From positions 291,303,205-291,367,204 of the forward strand of contig NC_064616.1 in assembly GCF_023898315.1 (NCBI RefSeq): a stretch of DNA of 64,000 nt, in the 5' to 3' direction. A model generated the notes under the pieces. The model saw nothing but the letters and a program-made list of their open reading frames with translations. It did not search any database and was not told the origin of the DNA. The stretch comes from Schistocerca nitens. Taxonomy: Eukaryota; Arthropoda; Insecta; Orthoptera; Acrididae. Position numbers and translations under genes: made by a program. The first letter of the stretch is position 1; every line of letters begins with the position of its first letter. Shown in pieces: positions 51,001 through 63,464 of the stretch.

Positions 51001-51623
51001 TTGCCAGGTATCCAATGTTTGGCATTGTGTACCTGGGCTACTAGCTGGAATGGTGACTACCCACATCTGTTCAGTGCTGTTAGTAAATGGTGTGCACCCA
51101 GTCATTGAGATGTAAAAAGGGAGCTACTTCATTGAGAACTATAGGCTCTTGTCCCATAACTTGATACCTGCTGCAGGAGCACGTTGCTCACCACTTTCAC
51201 ATAGATTTAACCTTTAGTGACGCTTACAGACTGAGAATGATACAGAAGTTAGGTGCTACTAGTGGTTCTGCAATGCCTGTTTCAATGGAGTTTGTTTTTT
51301 ATACATTACTACATATCATTTTTGTTACAACAGTGCACATCAATAAATGCTATAGATACTGCAATGACAATTTCTTTCTCACAGTCACAGTACTGTGTTT
51401 TTAACATTATTGCTTACCAACTAAATATATATGGCACTACACAAAGACAATACAAATTGGTACTGAGTATCATGCCTCCTCCAATGGAGCAATCATCATA
51501 TAATATCTCAACGAAAATATAAAGAAACAAATAAAACATTTTATAATTGATAACATACCATACGATGTTGATTGTCTACACTATGTTCATAAAAAAACAA
51601 CTAAAGTCACAAAAACCAATGCA
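48055..51623 (+). repeat. Array unit 8 (about 3.57 kb, uninterrupted)
   Basis: It starts TTGGCAGAACTGTTGGGAAT and has all landmarks in order with no inserted element, including a 5S-headed block. It shares several diagnostic changes with unit 7 (ACCTGTGAGTA, AACTGTCAGTTTCTTATAC, CACATTGAATCATATACTAA), which suggests units 7 and 8 are sister copies. Confidence 0.88.
50967..51300 (+). repeat. 5S-headed SINE-like block, unit 8
   Basis: The head is 50967-51085, 119 nt: GCCAATGGCCTCCCCGCACT start, TATCCAATGTTTGGCATTGT, CTGGAATGGTGACTACCC. The body runs to GGAGTTTGTTTTTT. Confidence 0.63.
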
Positions 51624-51625
51624 AT

Positions 51626-51844
51626 GTGGCAGAAATGTTGGGAATACTGATAACATATTTGAAATCTGTTTCGAAATGTTCTCTGCTGACCCATTTAATG
51701 TCTGCACTGTGTAGTATGTACTTCCTTAAAATTCGGAGTACATTACCCTCAGTGCATTCACAGAGTTATATAACTGACAAACTAACAAAATTAATCCACT
51801 ATATAACAAGAACAAAGAAACCTACTAGTCCATGTATGCAGTAA
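51626..51844 (+). other. Recurrent 72-codon open frame at the unit start (representative)
   Basis: The frame begins MAEMLGILITYLKS and ends at the TAG of ATGCAGTAG. Comparable frames occur at 18353-18571 (72 codons), 41073-41291 (72), and 28603-28839 and 32486-32722 (78 each). In unit 4 it is stopped early, and in units 8 and 10 the ATG or frame is lost. There is no domain I recognise, no promoter and no splice evidence. Probably a chance open frame in a repeated sequence, listed because it recurs. Confidence 0.15.
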
Positions 51845-54182
51845 TGCAAAAGAGCTAGATGTCTGGCAATAAAGTTGAGTAAGACACAAATTGTTATGTC
51901 AATAGTTATAAGAACATGAAAGCTTTTTGCAATATAAAAGTATTTAAATTGGGAACCTATATTACAACAACAAGTAATTTATTTCCAGTAGCTTGAAAGT
52001 ACCTCACACCATAGACTTTCACAATAAAATGTTATTCTAACATATCAACAGTTACAACATTCTTTCAATTTAGAACTGTGAATTTCTTATTGGCAGCTAC
52101 CAACAACAAAACTGAAACTGCAAGTATAAAGTAAGAGACTTCGCAAACAGTTTGCAGGTATTTGTGGTGATAGAAAGTGTATCATGTGATAGCCAGGAAC
52201 GACAACTACAGGCAAAATTACACAAATACATACACAAAGAATACGAAGGCCAAGACTCTGTGTAGACATTGTAAAAAAGCTTTTCAACTTTCAGCTGAAG
52301 TGATATTGAATTTCATCCCCTATGGAAGTAATTTATACACATTGAATCATAAACCAATTTTGTCCTCACTAACTTTATGCACTAAACAAATAATGGTTTA
52401 AAACTAGTTCATTACCAGCAATATGCAACTCGGGATGCATCTACCTTGTAACATGTCACACTTCCAATTGTAGTGATTGAAATGAGGCAGTTAATGAGTG
52501 TGCAAAGCCTCAATTAAAAGCTATGAAATTTCTTATCATACACACATGATAATGTAAGACATCGTACAGAAAACACCACTCGAAATTTACTGAATGAGTT
52601 TTGATAAGAAATCTCAGACCACCAGCCCTACAGATGCAAACTCGGCCCAAGTGACTGCCATCTGTTCCCTCTCTTGAATTCTTTTTTGCTGCAATACATC
52701 TCCACACTGAAGCAGCAATACATTTCAAAAATGAAAATGAGGTGCCATCTGAAGGGACTTTGTAGTGCTAGATGTTGGTAGTTGACTCCTATGAGATGTG
52801 CATGCAACTGAAGCTGCACTGTTTCAAAAATGACTCAACTATGTCAGTGACTATGTTGTGAAGTAGCCAGTGAATCAATGTAAGTTTTCCAATAAATATT
52901 TCTAAATACATTTTTCCTTTCATTATCGGTCATCTGGTTGCAACTTGTATTTACACTATCAGCTGAAATGAAAGTGAATTACATTCCCTGTGGATGTTAT
53001 TTACACATATGAACACCTAAAATATTCCTGCACTCTGTAATAGTAGGCTCAGAAAATCAAATGACAATATAAATATAGTCAATTAGCAACAATGTGCAAC
53101 CCACGATACATCCACAACATACCATGTTATACCTCTTGATGAGAAATGTTCTTATATAGATACTCAACGTTCTCTATAAGATTACAAACCACAATATTTA
53201 CTTACAAATGAGACCTCTTTTTGGCTATACATAGGAATTTTAAAAGCTATGGAAAATATCTATCTTTTTACATCTACATTACTCCAACAATGCCAACTTC
53301 TTAACAGGAGTATCAAATGCAAAAATTGTGCCCAACCAGAAATATACCGATATAACACTGATGAGTGCAAATAGCCCACATGTCATAAATTGCAATGCAC
53401 TGCACAAGTTACAGGAACTACAAATACTAATATTACAGAGCATACCTCCTCAAGCAATTGACATCTGTGGGAGAAGGTACTTCTGACAAAGGCCATGGTG
53501 TACACCTGGTACTTCAACTCTGACCATCCACTGGGAATGAAGTCATTACCTGTAAATACAAATCAATGTGTCATTAGCAAAACATGTGAGATTTTTCTAA
53601 GGGATAACAAAGACACTGTCCTTTAGTGCTGCTGATTTTCCACAACTCTCAAAAAATAATTTCGATTGAAGCAAGCAATACATTTTAAAATGATCATAAG
53701 TGATTTATGAATATCACAGTTTTCTATTTCTTGACAGTGTTGGTCATTGTTAGTGTTTTCACACTCTGTGTTTAAAATTCATGGGGTAAATAGATCCACT
53801 GAGATGTTCACAAGATACGATGCAATAATTTCATATGTAACTTATGCCTTGCTTTTCTGCAGTGCGAGCAGGGAGTGCACATGAGATTCAGTACTGACAT
53901 TGCACTTCTAGGATTGAAAATTATTCACTTGCAATCCTTAAGGCAATAACAGCTCTTTTACCAATATAAAAACAAACAAAATTACTTCCTGCCACTGAAA
54001 TCACCATCAATAGTATTTCTTTACATCGTGTATTATCCTGCAATCCTAACATAATAAAATGAAAAGTACACATTCGTGATTGCAGAGACAAACTAGATTA
54101 CACAACAGTCCACTAACTTGGAAAACCAAGGAATTCACTCCTAGCTAGATGCATTAAAGAATTCAACAGCATACCACAGTGT

Positions 54183-54515
54183 GCCAATCGCCTTTCCACA
54201 TTGGCAACACTAGTTCGTGCCAGATCACCAATGTTTAGCATTGTAGTCCCTGGCTACTAGCTGGATGGATGATTGAACACATCTGTTCAGCGCTGTTGGC
54301 AAATGGGGTGCACCTAGCCTTTAGATGCAAGAAGGGAGATACTTCACCTAGAACTACTGGCTGTGGTCTCATAACTTGGTAGCTGCTATGGGAGCAGTTT
54401 GCTCACTACTTACACCTATATTTAACATTTAGTGACTCTTACAAAAGAAGAATCATACAGCAGTTAGTTGCTACCATTGGTTCTCCAATGCCTGTTTCAG
54501 TGGAGTTTGTTTTTA
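54183..54515 (+). repeat. 5S-headed SINE-like block, unit 9
   Basis: The head is 54183-54301 (119 nt), with AGATCACCAATGTTTAGCAT for the A-box region and CTGGATGGATGATTGAACA for the C-box region. The body runs to GGAGTTTGTTTTTA. Confidence 0.62.
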
Positions 54516-54801
54516 TGCATTACCAAATATCATTTTTTTTTTACAACAGTGCACATCAACAAACACTATAGAAACTGGAATGATCAATTCTTTATCACAG
54601 TCACATTTCTGTGTTTTTAACATTATTGCTTAGCAACTAAATGTATATGACTCTACACTAAAACAATACAAATTAGTACTGAGTATCATGAGTCCTCCAA
54701 CTAAACAATCATCATATAATAGCTGAACTAATACAACATACGATGTTGATTATCTACAGTATGTTCATAAACCAACAACTAAAATCACAAAAAACAGTGA
54801 A

Positions 54802-57800
54802 ATGTTGCAGAACTGTAGGGAATACTGAAAACATATTTGAAATCTGTTTCAAAATGTGCTCAGCTGCCCAATTTAATGTCTGCACTGTGTAGTATGTACT
54901 TCCTTAAAATTCGGAGTACATTACCCTCAGTGCATTCACAGAGTTGTATAACTGACCAACTGACAAAATTAATCCACTATATGACATGATCAAAGAAACC
55001 TCCTAGTCCATATAAGCAGTAGTGCATAATTATACTATAAGCTACATGTCTGGCAATAGAGTTGAGTAAGAAACAAAGTGTTAACACAATAGCTATAAGA
55101 ACATGAAAGCTTTACCCAATACAATGCACACCTTGTGGTAACATATATGATACCAACAAGTAATCTATTTACAGTAGCTTGAAATTACCTCACACCACAG
55201 ACTTTCACAATAAAATGTTATCCTAACATATCAACAGTTATAAACTCCTTCCAATTTAGAACTGTCAGTTTCTTATAGGTAACTACCAACAAAAAAATGA
55301 ACCTGTGAGTATAAAGTAAGAGAGACTTTGCAAACAGTTTGTAATGATAGAAAGTGTATCATGTCATAGTCAGAAAGGTTAACTACAGGCAAAATTTCAC
55401 AGATACACACACAAAGAATAAGAAGGCCCAGACTCTGTGTAGATATTGTAAAAATATGTTTCTACTTTCAACTGAAGTGTAAGTGAATTTTATCCCCTAT
55501 GGAAGCAATTTATACCCTTTGAATCATATCCTAATCTTGTACTCAGTAACTTTAGGCACTAAACACAAATAACGGTTTAAAACTAGCTCATTACCAGCAA
55601 TATGCAACTCAGGATGCATCTACCTTGTTAACATGTCACACTTCATATTGTAGTGGTTGAAATGAAGCAGTTAATGATTCCACTACTTAACTGTGCAAAG
55701 CCACTTTAAAAGCTATGAAAATTCTTATCTTGCACACAGGACATTCCAAAACACCATAATACAGCCAACGCCACACAAAATTTACTGAATCAGTTTCGAT
55801 GGGAGATCTTCAAACACCAGCCCTACAGTTGCAAATTTGGCCCAAGTGACCGTCATCTTTTTCATCTCATTAATTCTTTTTTGGGAGCAGTGTGTTTCCA
55901 CAATGAAGCTGGGGTGCCAAGTGAAGGGACTTTGTGGTACTGGATGTTGGCTGCTGACTCCTATGAGATATGCATGCAACTGTTTCAAAAATGCCTCAAC
56001 TACATTGGAGACTACGTTATGAAATAGCCAGTCAATCAATATATATATATTCCAATAAATATTTCTAAATACATTTTTCCATTCTTTTTTGGTCAGAAAA
56101 ACTTGCTTTCTTGTTGCAACTTATATTTACACTATCAGCTGAAATGAAAGTTTATTACATTCCTAGTGGATGTAATTTATCCATAAAAACACCTAAAATA
56201 TTCCTGCACTCAGTACAGTAGGTTCAGAAAACCAAATGACAGTATAAATATAGTCCATTAGCAACAATGTGCAACCCATGATGCATACACAATATATCAT
56301 GTGACACTTCTTGTCAAGAAATGTTCTAATATAGATACTCACTGTTCTCTATAATATTACAAACCAAAAGGATTTATTCTTGGATATGCACAACACACCT
56401 TCCTGACAATTGAGACCTATTTTTGACTACACATAAGAATTTTAAAAGCTATGGAAAATTACTATCTTTTCACATCTACACTGCTCCAACAGTGTCAACT
56501 TCTCAAGAGGAGTATCAAAGACAACAATTATGCCTAACCAGAAATATACAGATATAGCACTGATGAGTGCAAATACCCCTCATGTCATAAAATGCTATGC
56601 ATTGCACAAGTTACAGGACGTACTAATACTAATATCATACAACATACCTGTCTCAAACAATTGTTGTCTGTGGGAAAAGGTACTTCTGACAAATGCCATG
56701 TTTGCACCTAGTACTACAACTCAGACGATCTATTGGGAATGATGTCATAACCTGTAAATACAAGCCAATGTGCCTTTAGTGAAACATATGAGAAGTTTTT
56801 TAGTACATGTACTATCCCATAAGCAGAACCCTTCACCCACACACTCATTAACATTTGCATTACTTTCATGACAGAAAAGCTCACATTATTATGCAAATAC
56901 AAAAACAGACTACATAAGAGTTGCTCTGAAATTACCCTCCAACAAAATGACAATCTACCCCAAAAGATTAGCATCCTCACTACTAGATTTAAATAGTTAG
57001 CCTATTTAATTCACATCCCATTCCTTTTTAATACATCACTCTCAAATAACAACCATGTATTAAACTTAACTTAAAAACAGTAAGTCTCATATACCTACCA
57101 TGCCTTATTCAATATTAGTGTAAGAGAAGGATGTTATGATCTCAGGACTTACAAAGGGATAACAAAGTCACTTTCTTTTAGTGCTGCTTATTCTCCACAA
57201 CTCTCAAACAATAATTCTGATTGAAGCTGGAAATACATTTTAAATTGATCATAAGAGATTTGTGAATCCCACAGTTTTCTATTCCCTGAGAAAGTTGTCC
57301 AATGATAGGGTTTTCAAGCCCTGTATTTAAAATTCATCGTGTAAAATGCTCCAAATCTGCTGCCAACAATTAGCCTTTGAGGTTACAAATGTAATTTTGT
57401 TGATGAAGTACCTGAGGAGTGCACAAGATCGAATGCACTATTTTCACATGTAACTTATGCCTAGCTTTTCCACAATGCAAGCACAACATGTACATGAGAT
57501 TCAGAAGTAACATTGTACTTTTAGGTATGCCATTTATTCACTCGCAGTCTTTAAGGCAGTAAAATTTCTTTTATCAATATAAAAACTAATAAAATTACTT
57601 GTTGCTACTGAAATACCAATCAATAGTATTTTCTTTACATGGTGTATTATCCTGCAGTCCAAACATAATAAAATAAAAGTTACTGATTCTTGATTGCAGG
57701 TCCAAACCTGATTACACAACAGTCCACTAACTTGGAAACCCCAGGAATTCACTCCTGGCTAGATGTGTTAAGGTTTTCAACTGCGTATCAATGGCCTTCC

Positions 57801-58326
57801 CACATTGGGTGCACCAGTTTTTGCCAGGTCACCAATGTATAGCATTGTGGGCCTTGGCCACTAGCTGGATGGGTGACTGCCCACATCCCTTCAGCACTGT
57901 TGGAAGGTTGGGTGCACCCAGACATTGAGGTGCAAGAAGGGAGTTGCATCATTGAGAACTATATGCTCTGGTCTCATAACGTGATAGCTGCTGGGGAAGC
58001 AGTTTGCTCAACACTTACACCTTTATTTCACCTTTAGTGAAGCTTGTAATCTGAGGATGATACAGCAGTCAGTTGCTACCAGTGGTCCTCCAAGGCCTCT
58101 TTCAATGGACTTAGATTTTCATACATTACCGTATATCATTTTTGTTTCAACTGTGCACACCAATAAAAGCTATCGAAATTGGATTGATAATTTTTTTCTC
58201 ACAGGCACATATATTTGTTTTTAACCTTACTGCATAGCAACTAATTGTATGTGACTCTATAAGACAACAAGACAAATCAGTACTGAGTATCATGACACCT
58301 CCAACTGAGCAATCATCATATATATA
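54802..58326 (+). repeat. Array unit 10 (about 3.53 kb)
   Basis: It starts TGTTGCAGAACTGTAGGGAA and contains all landmarks in order with no large insertion, ending in a 5S-headed block and pre-start sequence. Confidence 0.87.
57787..58119 (+). repeat. 5S-headed SINE-like block, unit 10
   Basis: The head is about 57787-57904: GGTCACCAATGTATAGCATT, GCCACTAGCTGGATGGGTGA, CTGCCCACATC. The C-box region is well kept here. The body follows to about 58119. Confidence 0.64.
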
Positions 58327-59129
58327 CCAATACTGAAAACATCTTCGAAGTTTTCTTCAAAATATGCTTAGCTTCTTCATTTAATGTCTGCGCTGTGAAG
58401 TATGTACTTCCTTAAAATTCGGAGTACATTACCCCATCCAAATTTTAAGGAAGTACATACTTCACAGCACAGACATTAAATGGAGAAGCTAAGCATATTT
58501 TGAAGAAAATTACATTACCCTCAGTGTATCCACAGGGTTGTATAACTTGCCAACAGACAAAGTAGCTCCACTAAATAACAAGAATAAAAAAGACTTGCTA
58601 GTGCTCATATGCAGAAATGCACAATTATACCATAAACTAGATGTCTGGCAATAAAATTGAGTAAGACAAAAAGTATTAAGTCAATAGCTATAAGAGCATG
58701 AAACCTTTTCACAATACAAATCACACCTTTTGATAACATATATGATGCCAACATGTTGTCTCAAAGTGCCTCACTCCACAATAAAATGTTATACTAATAT
58801 ATCAACATTTATAACTACCCTTCAATTTAGAACTGTAAGTTTCTTATAGGTACCTACCAACAACAAAACTGAAGCTGTGAATATAAAGTAAGAGAGATTT
58901 GCAAACAATTTGAAGGTATTTGTTCTAAAATGACATTCCACTACAATAAGACAAATCAGTATTGAGCATCATGACTCCTTCAACTGAGCAATCATATTAT
59001 TACATCTCTTGTGAATACAAAAGAAGCACATGAATCATTTCATAATTGGTAACACAAAATACATTGCAGATGATTTTCAGGACATTCAAAAACAAAAAAT
59101 TACATTCAATAAACCAGTACAATGAGGTT
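58327..59129 (+). repeat. Array unit 11, short, with foldback 2
   Basis: It contains the unit start (diverged), the inverted duplication at 58351-58509, the GATGTCTGGCAATAAAATTG block and CAACAACAAAACTGAAGCTG (about 58859). It then jumps near 58925 to the pre-start block of the next unit, so most of the unit is deleted. Confidence 0.78.
58351..58509. repeat. Foldback 2: 69-bp inverted arms, 21-nt loop
   Basis: The left arm (58351-58419) and right arm (58441-58509) are reverse complements with two visible mismatches: GAAGTATGTACTTCCTTAAA on the left, TTTAAGGAAGTACATACTTC on the right. The loop is 58420-58440. The left arm has normal array orientation. After the right arm the array resumes with ATTACATTACCCTCAGTG, repeating the ACATTACCC already present in the loop. 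Confidence 0.95.
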
Positions 59130-59495
59130 GCACCAATGGGAATACTGACAATATCTTTAAAATCTGTTTCAGAATGTACTCAGCTGCTCCATTTAATCTC
59201 TGCCCTGTGGAATATGTACTTCCTGATCTTCTGGCATACACAGCTCTCAGAGCCGCCGACAGTTGTATCAATGTCCAACTGACAAAATAACACCACTAAA
59301 ACCAAGACTAAAGAAGTCCGCTACTGCACACATAAGTGGATAATTATATCATAAGCTAGATGTATCTGAGTAAGAGACAATGTAATAACTCAATATATAT
59401 AAGAAAATGAAATATCTTCCTAATACATATTACAGTAGAGTCCCATTAATCCAAAGTAATTGGGACCGGATGTTGCTTGAAGTATACCAAAGAAG

Positions 59496-59595
59496 TTGCT
59501 CCCACACTTGTTCCACTTTGTTACCAAGGTGATATTATTATTATTATTATTATTATTATCACCTTGGTAACAAAGTGGAACAAGTGTGGGAGCAA
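59496..59595. repeat. Foldback 3: perfect 39-bp arms around an ATT-repeat loop
   Basis: The left arm (59496-59534) starts TTGCTCCCACACTTGTTCCA; the right arm (59557-59595) ends TGGAACAAGTGTGGGAGCAA. The arms match perfectly. The 22-nt loop (59535-59556) is ATT-type trinucleotide repeat. The hairpin sits about 60 bp inside the Tigger left end. Confidence 0.97.
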
Positions 59596-59773
59596 TGGCT
59601 CACTCTCACTCCATGCCCTTGTTGTTGTGCATTGTTGAGACCTTTGTAGTGCCTGAAGTCAGTGCACTGCCAGTTGGCTCACAAAGTGCTTGGTTATGTT
59701 AGTTATCAATCGCTGGCATGTTTAACAGTTGTATTGTATTCATTCAGGTGTAGTTGTGTACAGTGTTTTCGTC

Positions 59774-61320
59774 ATGAGTAAATGGAAACACACAACATTA
59801 ACTCTCAAAGAAAAAGTGAATGGTTTTATGCGGAAAGACAATGGTGCGAATGTATCTAAAATGGCAACAGAAATGGATGTTGGTAAACCAACCATTTGTG
59901 ATTGCAAGAAGAACAGAGTAAGCTTGAACAGTTCTGTGCAATGTCTTCGGCAAAAACAGTAGAAATTCGGCAGACTTTGAAACAGTCCCAGTACGATAAA
60001 GAGGATGAAGCTCTTTTCCTTTATTTATGCAGGAAAGAGAAAGGGGAATTCCTTTGAGTAGAGCACTGGTTCAGGAGAAGGCTGTTTACCTGAACATGTT
60101 AATGAATGGTGATGAGTCTTTTAGTGCGAATACGGGTTGGTTGGACAGATTAAAAAAAATGTCATTGAATCCGTCATCTAAAAATTACTGGAGAGAAGCT
60201 TTCTTCTGATAGTGACGCAGCAAAGGAATACTTGGGTGAGTTTGAAAAAAATGATAAGAGAGGGAAAGTATTCCCCCAACAAATTTATAGCACTGACAAG
60301 ACCGGCCTTAATTATAGGTCAATGCCAACAAAAATCCAGGCGTCAAATGCAGAAGACCATGCTCCTGGTTTTAAAATGTGCAAAGATTGTGTGACTTTAT
60401 TAGTGTGTAGCAATGCTTCTGGTAATCACAAGCTGTCTTTAATGCTGGTCAGCAGATCTGCTAGGCCCAGAGTTTTTAAAAATTGCAACATGAAAACCCT
60501 GCCAGAATATTACCGCAATCATAAAAAAACATGAATGGATGGTAAGCTGTTCAAAGAATGGTTTCATGGCCAGTTTGTTCCCTCTGTTTGATGGTTTTCT
60601 AAAGAAAAGCATTTGTTTCCCTGTGCAATCCTTTTGATTGATAATGTGCCATCTCACCCCAGTACTGAGGAATTAGTGTATATGATGGAGAAATTGTGGC
60701 AAAGTTTTTGTCACTGAATGTTACACCACTTCTACAGCCAAAGGACCAGGGCGAACTGCAAACATTAAAACTGATTTACAGAAAACAATTTTTAAGAATG
60801 CTGATCCAAACGATGGCATTCCTTTAATAGACAAAATAAATGTAAATGATTTTGTTTATTGAGCAGCTGAGGTATGGCAGAAAATTTCAGAAAATACTCT
60901 GAGAAAATTGTGGAGAAAACTTGGACATCTCACAAATTTCAGGAAACCTAGTTAAAAATGAAGAGGAAAATCTACTACAAATGATACTGGAAGAGAAGAA
61001 GCTAGTGAAGGAGACGTAGATGAGTGGATGGCAGCAGATGGGGTATATGTGGAGAATCTTAACAATGCTGATTTAGTTGCTGTTGTGACTCATGACCAGG
61101 AAGAAGTGGGCTGCTGTGACGGAAGTAACAATGAGCCTGAAAGCAACACACACTGACACAGCAGAAGCCCTTGACCTCACGCTACGTTATTTGGAGCAAC
61201 AGCCCACTGCTATACCTGCTGATTTGATGTTTACAAGACGATGGTGCAACTATGCGTCATATAACAGACTGTCTTCATTATGCCAAAAAACAATGACTGA
61301 GCTTTTGTCATCTAAAAAGT
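59774..61320 (+). pseudogene. Tigger/pogo transposase (CENP-B-like HTH + DDE), broken
   Basis: The likely start is ATG 59774. An N-terminal CENP-B/psq-type helix-turn-helix is clear (LTLKEKVNGFM...NVSKMATEMDVGKPTICD, 59800-59910). After a frameshift near 59930, a CENPB-type second HTH follows (LSRALVQEKAVYLN...NTGWLDRLKK, about 60050-60150). The DDE_1 catalytic part includes IYSTDKTGLNYRSMPTK (about 60285-60335; the residue after the Asp-containing position is Lys where Glu is usual), VTLLVCSNASGNHKLSLMLV, an LLIDNVPSHPS block (about 60630-60660, second Asp) and an LQPKDQGELQTLK block (about 60735-60770). Stops and frameshifts lie at 60207, 60532, about 60690 and beyond. The tail ends at 61320. 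It is related to the domesticated CENP-B/JRK/TIGD proteins but is itself a pseudogene. Confidence 0.9.
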
Positions 61321-63464
61321 AGGCATAAAATGTCCTCTGTATTTAGTAAGTTTGACAGCTTTTCTTTCATTGCTATGCATTGTTTAAACCTAATGTTTTC
61401 TTACCAACTTTTCTAATACAAGTTACTGTACTGTGTAAATTAAAATAGTTTGTACGTACAGCAGTTTACCGCACAATTTTCCATACTTAGACTAACTTTT
61501 TTCATTTTCAGATTAACCGAACGTTCAGATTACTGGGGTTCAAATTATCAGGGCTCTGCTGTACATTTTTCATTAAAATATATGATACCTTCAAGTAATC
61601 TATTTCTACTAGCTTCAAACTACGTTACGCCACTGCCTTTCACACCAAAACTGTATTCTAACTTATCAACAGTTACAAGTCCCTGAAAAGTTTGCAGTTT
61701 GATATCTTATGTGTAATTACCAAGAGCAAATCCGTAATCATGGGCATAAAGTAAGAAAGAATTTGCAAACAATTTGATGATATTTGCGTTAATTGAAATC
61801 TTATCATGTGGTGGACGTGAAGTTTAACTAGAGACAAAAATTCACAGATCCTTACCCACAAAATAAAAACACTAAGATTCTGTGTGGACACAATAAGAAA
61901 CTATTTCAACTTTTAGACAAAATGAAAGAGAATTTCATTCCCAATGGATGTAATGTGTAGATATAGATTCCTCAAATGATCTTACCCTTAGTAACATTAT
62001 GCACTAAATTAGAATGATCCTTCATGTTATAGTGATTGAAAAGATGGAGATAACCTGCTTCTTTCATATAATATTGTTTCTCACACTTGGGAAACACTTC
62101 TTTGAGGTACTGTTTAGCTGTTTTGTCAAATATTCATATACAGCTACTAAATATTGTGTGTCAGATTATACACCTGTCAGACGAGCATAAAACTGATTGT
62201 GCAGTGTTAAGAAAAATGCCTCAACAACGTTGGTGATATTATTGAGAAGTATATGGTAAATTTATGTAAATTTACCGATAAATATTTCCAAATATGTTTT
62301 TTCTTTATCTGTCATCCAAACATGCTTTCTTGATTCAACTTGTATTTACACTATCAGCTAAAGTAAATGTGAATTACATTCCCTGTGAATGTAACTCATA
62401 CTAATAGATGCCAAAAATATTCCTGCACTCAATAACAGTAATCTCATAACATCAAATGACTATATAAAACTAGTCCATTTTCAATTATGTGCATCTCAGG
62501 ATAAATCTACAACATACCATGTGACACTTCTTGTTGCAAATGTTCTTTTATAGCTACACAGTGTTCTCTAACAGATTACAAAGCAAAATGATTTATTCTT
62601 GGATATACACAACACATCTTACTAAAAATGAGATCTCATTTCAACTACACAAAAGAGTTTTAAACACATTCGAAAATTCCTATCTTTTCAGCTCTACATT
62701 ATTCCAACAATGTTAAATTCTGACGAGCAGTAAACAAGGTGACAGCTGTAACTGACCAGAAATGTACAGATATAACTCAGGTAAGGGCAATATTCTTCAT
62801 CTCAAAAACTGCAATGCACTTCACAACTAACGGGAACTACTAATATCACATGACTCACATAACACACTACCTCAAACAATTGCCTTCTATGGGAACAGGT
62901 TCTTTTGACAAATGCCCTAGTGTGTACATAGTTATACAACTATACAATGTGCATATCATGCGAGAATGTTCTTACTACATGTCCTATCCTACAAGAGGCT
63001 CTCCTCCCTCACACACTTATTAAAATTATCTGTTACTCTCATGACAGAAAAACACAAAATAATATGCAAACAGAGAACTTTCCACTGTATGGACACAATA
63101 GGAATGGCCCTCAAATTACCACTACCTTTAAAAAGACCATCTTCCCAAAAAGGTATCTTCTTCAAAGACTAATTTTAATAGTAAACATATTTAATGCTCA
63201 ATCACTTCATTTTTGCAGATGATGCTGTCATTTACCATCTAGTAAACTCATCACAAGATCTAAATAAATACCAAATTGATTTAGAAAAAATCTAAATTAC
63301 ATATATGAACACCTAAAATATTACTGCACTCAGTAACAGTAGGCTCATCAAATCAAATGATAATATAAAACTAGTCCATTAGCAACAAACTACAGAAAAG
63401 AATTTGAAAAGCTATGGAACATAACTATCTGTCAGATCTACTTTGCTCCAGAAATGCTGCATTC

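Larger units (their letters stand above)
51624..54801 (+). repeat. Array unit 9 (about 3.18 kb, one internal deletion)
   Basis: It starts ATGTGGCAGAAATGTTGGGA. A deletion of several hundred bases near 53595 joins ACATGTGAGATTTTTCT to AAGGGATAACAAAG. The remaining landmarks and the 5S-headed block are present. Confidence 0.86.
59433..61561 (+). mobile_element. Tigger/pogo-like (Tc1-mariner superfamily) element
   Basis: The left end CAGTAGAGTCCCATTAATCC and the inverted right end CAGCAGAGCCCTGATAATTT match each other and the Tigger-type CAGTAGAGTCCC terminus. Both ends abut TA (59431-59432 and 61562-61563), the expected target duplication. The flanks are two halves of one array unit. The length of about 2.1 kb is close to a complete Tigger. 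A 100-bp foldback (59496-59595) lies between the left TIR and the coding relic. Confidence 0.92.

Noticed and set aside
29656-56039. Minus-strand frames with similar HLIGVS..QHPAPQ sequence at 15868, 29656, 33525, 49039, 52628 and 55782
   Set aside because: They recur because the unit recurs. Lengths vary, stops interrupt them, and no domain is visible.
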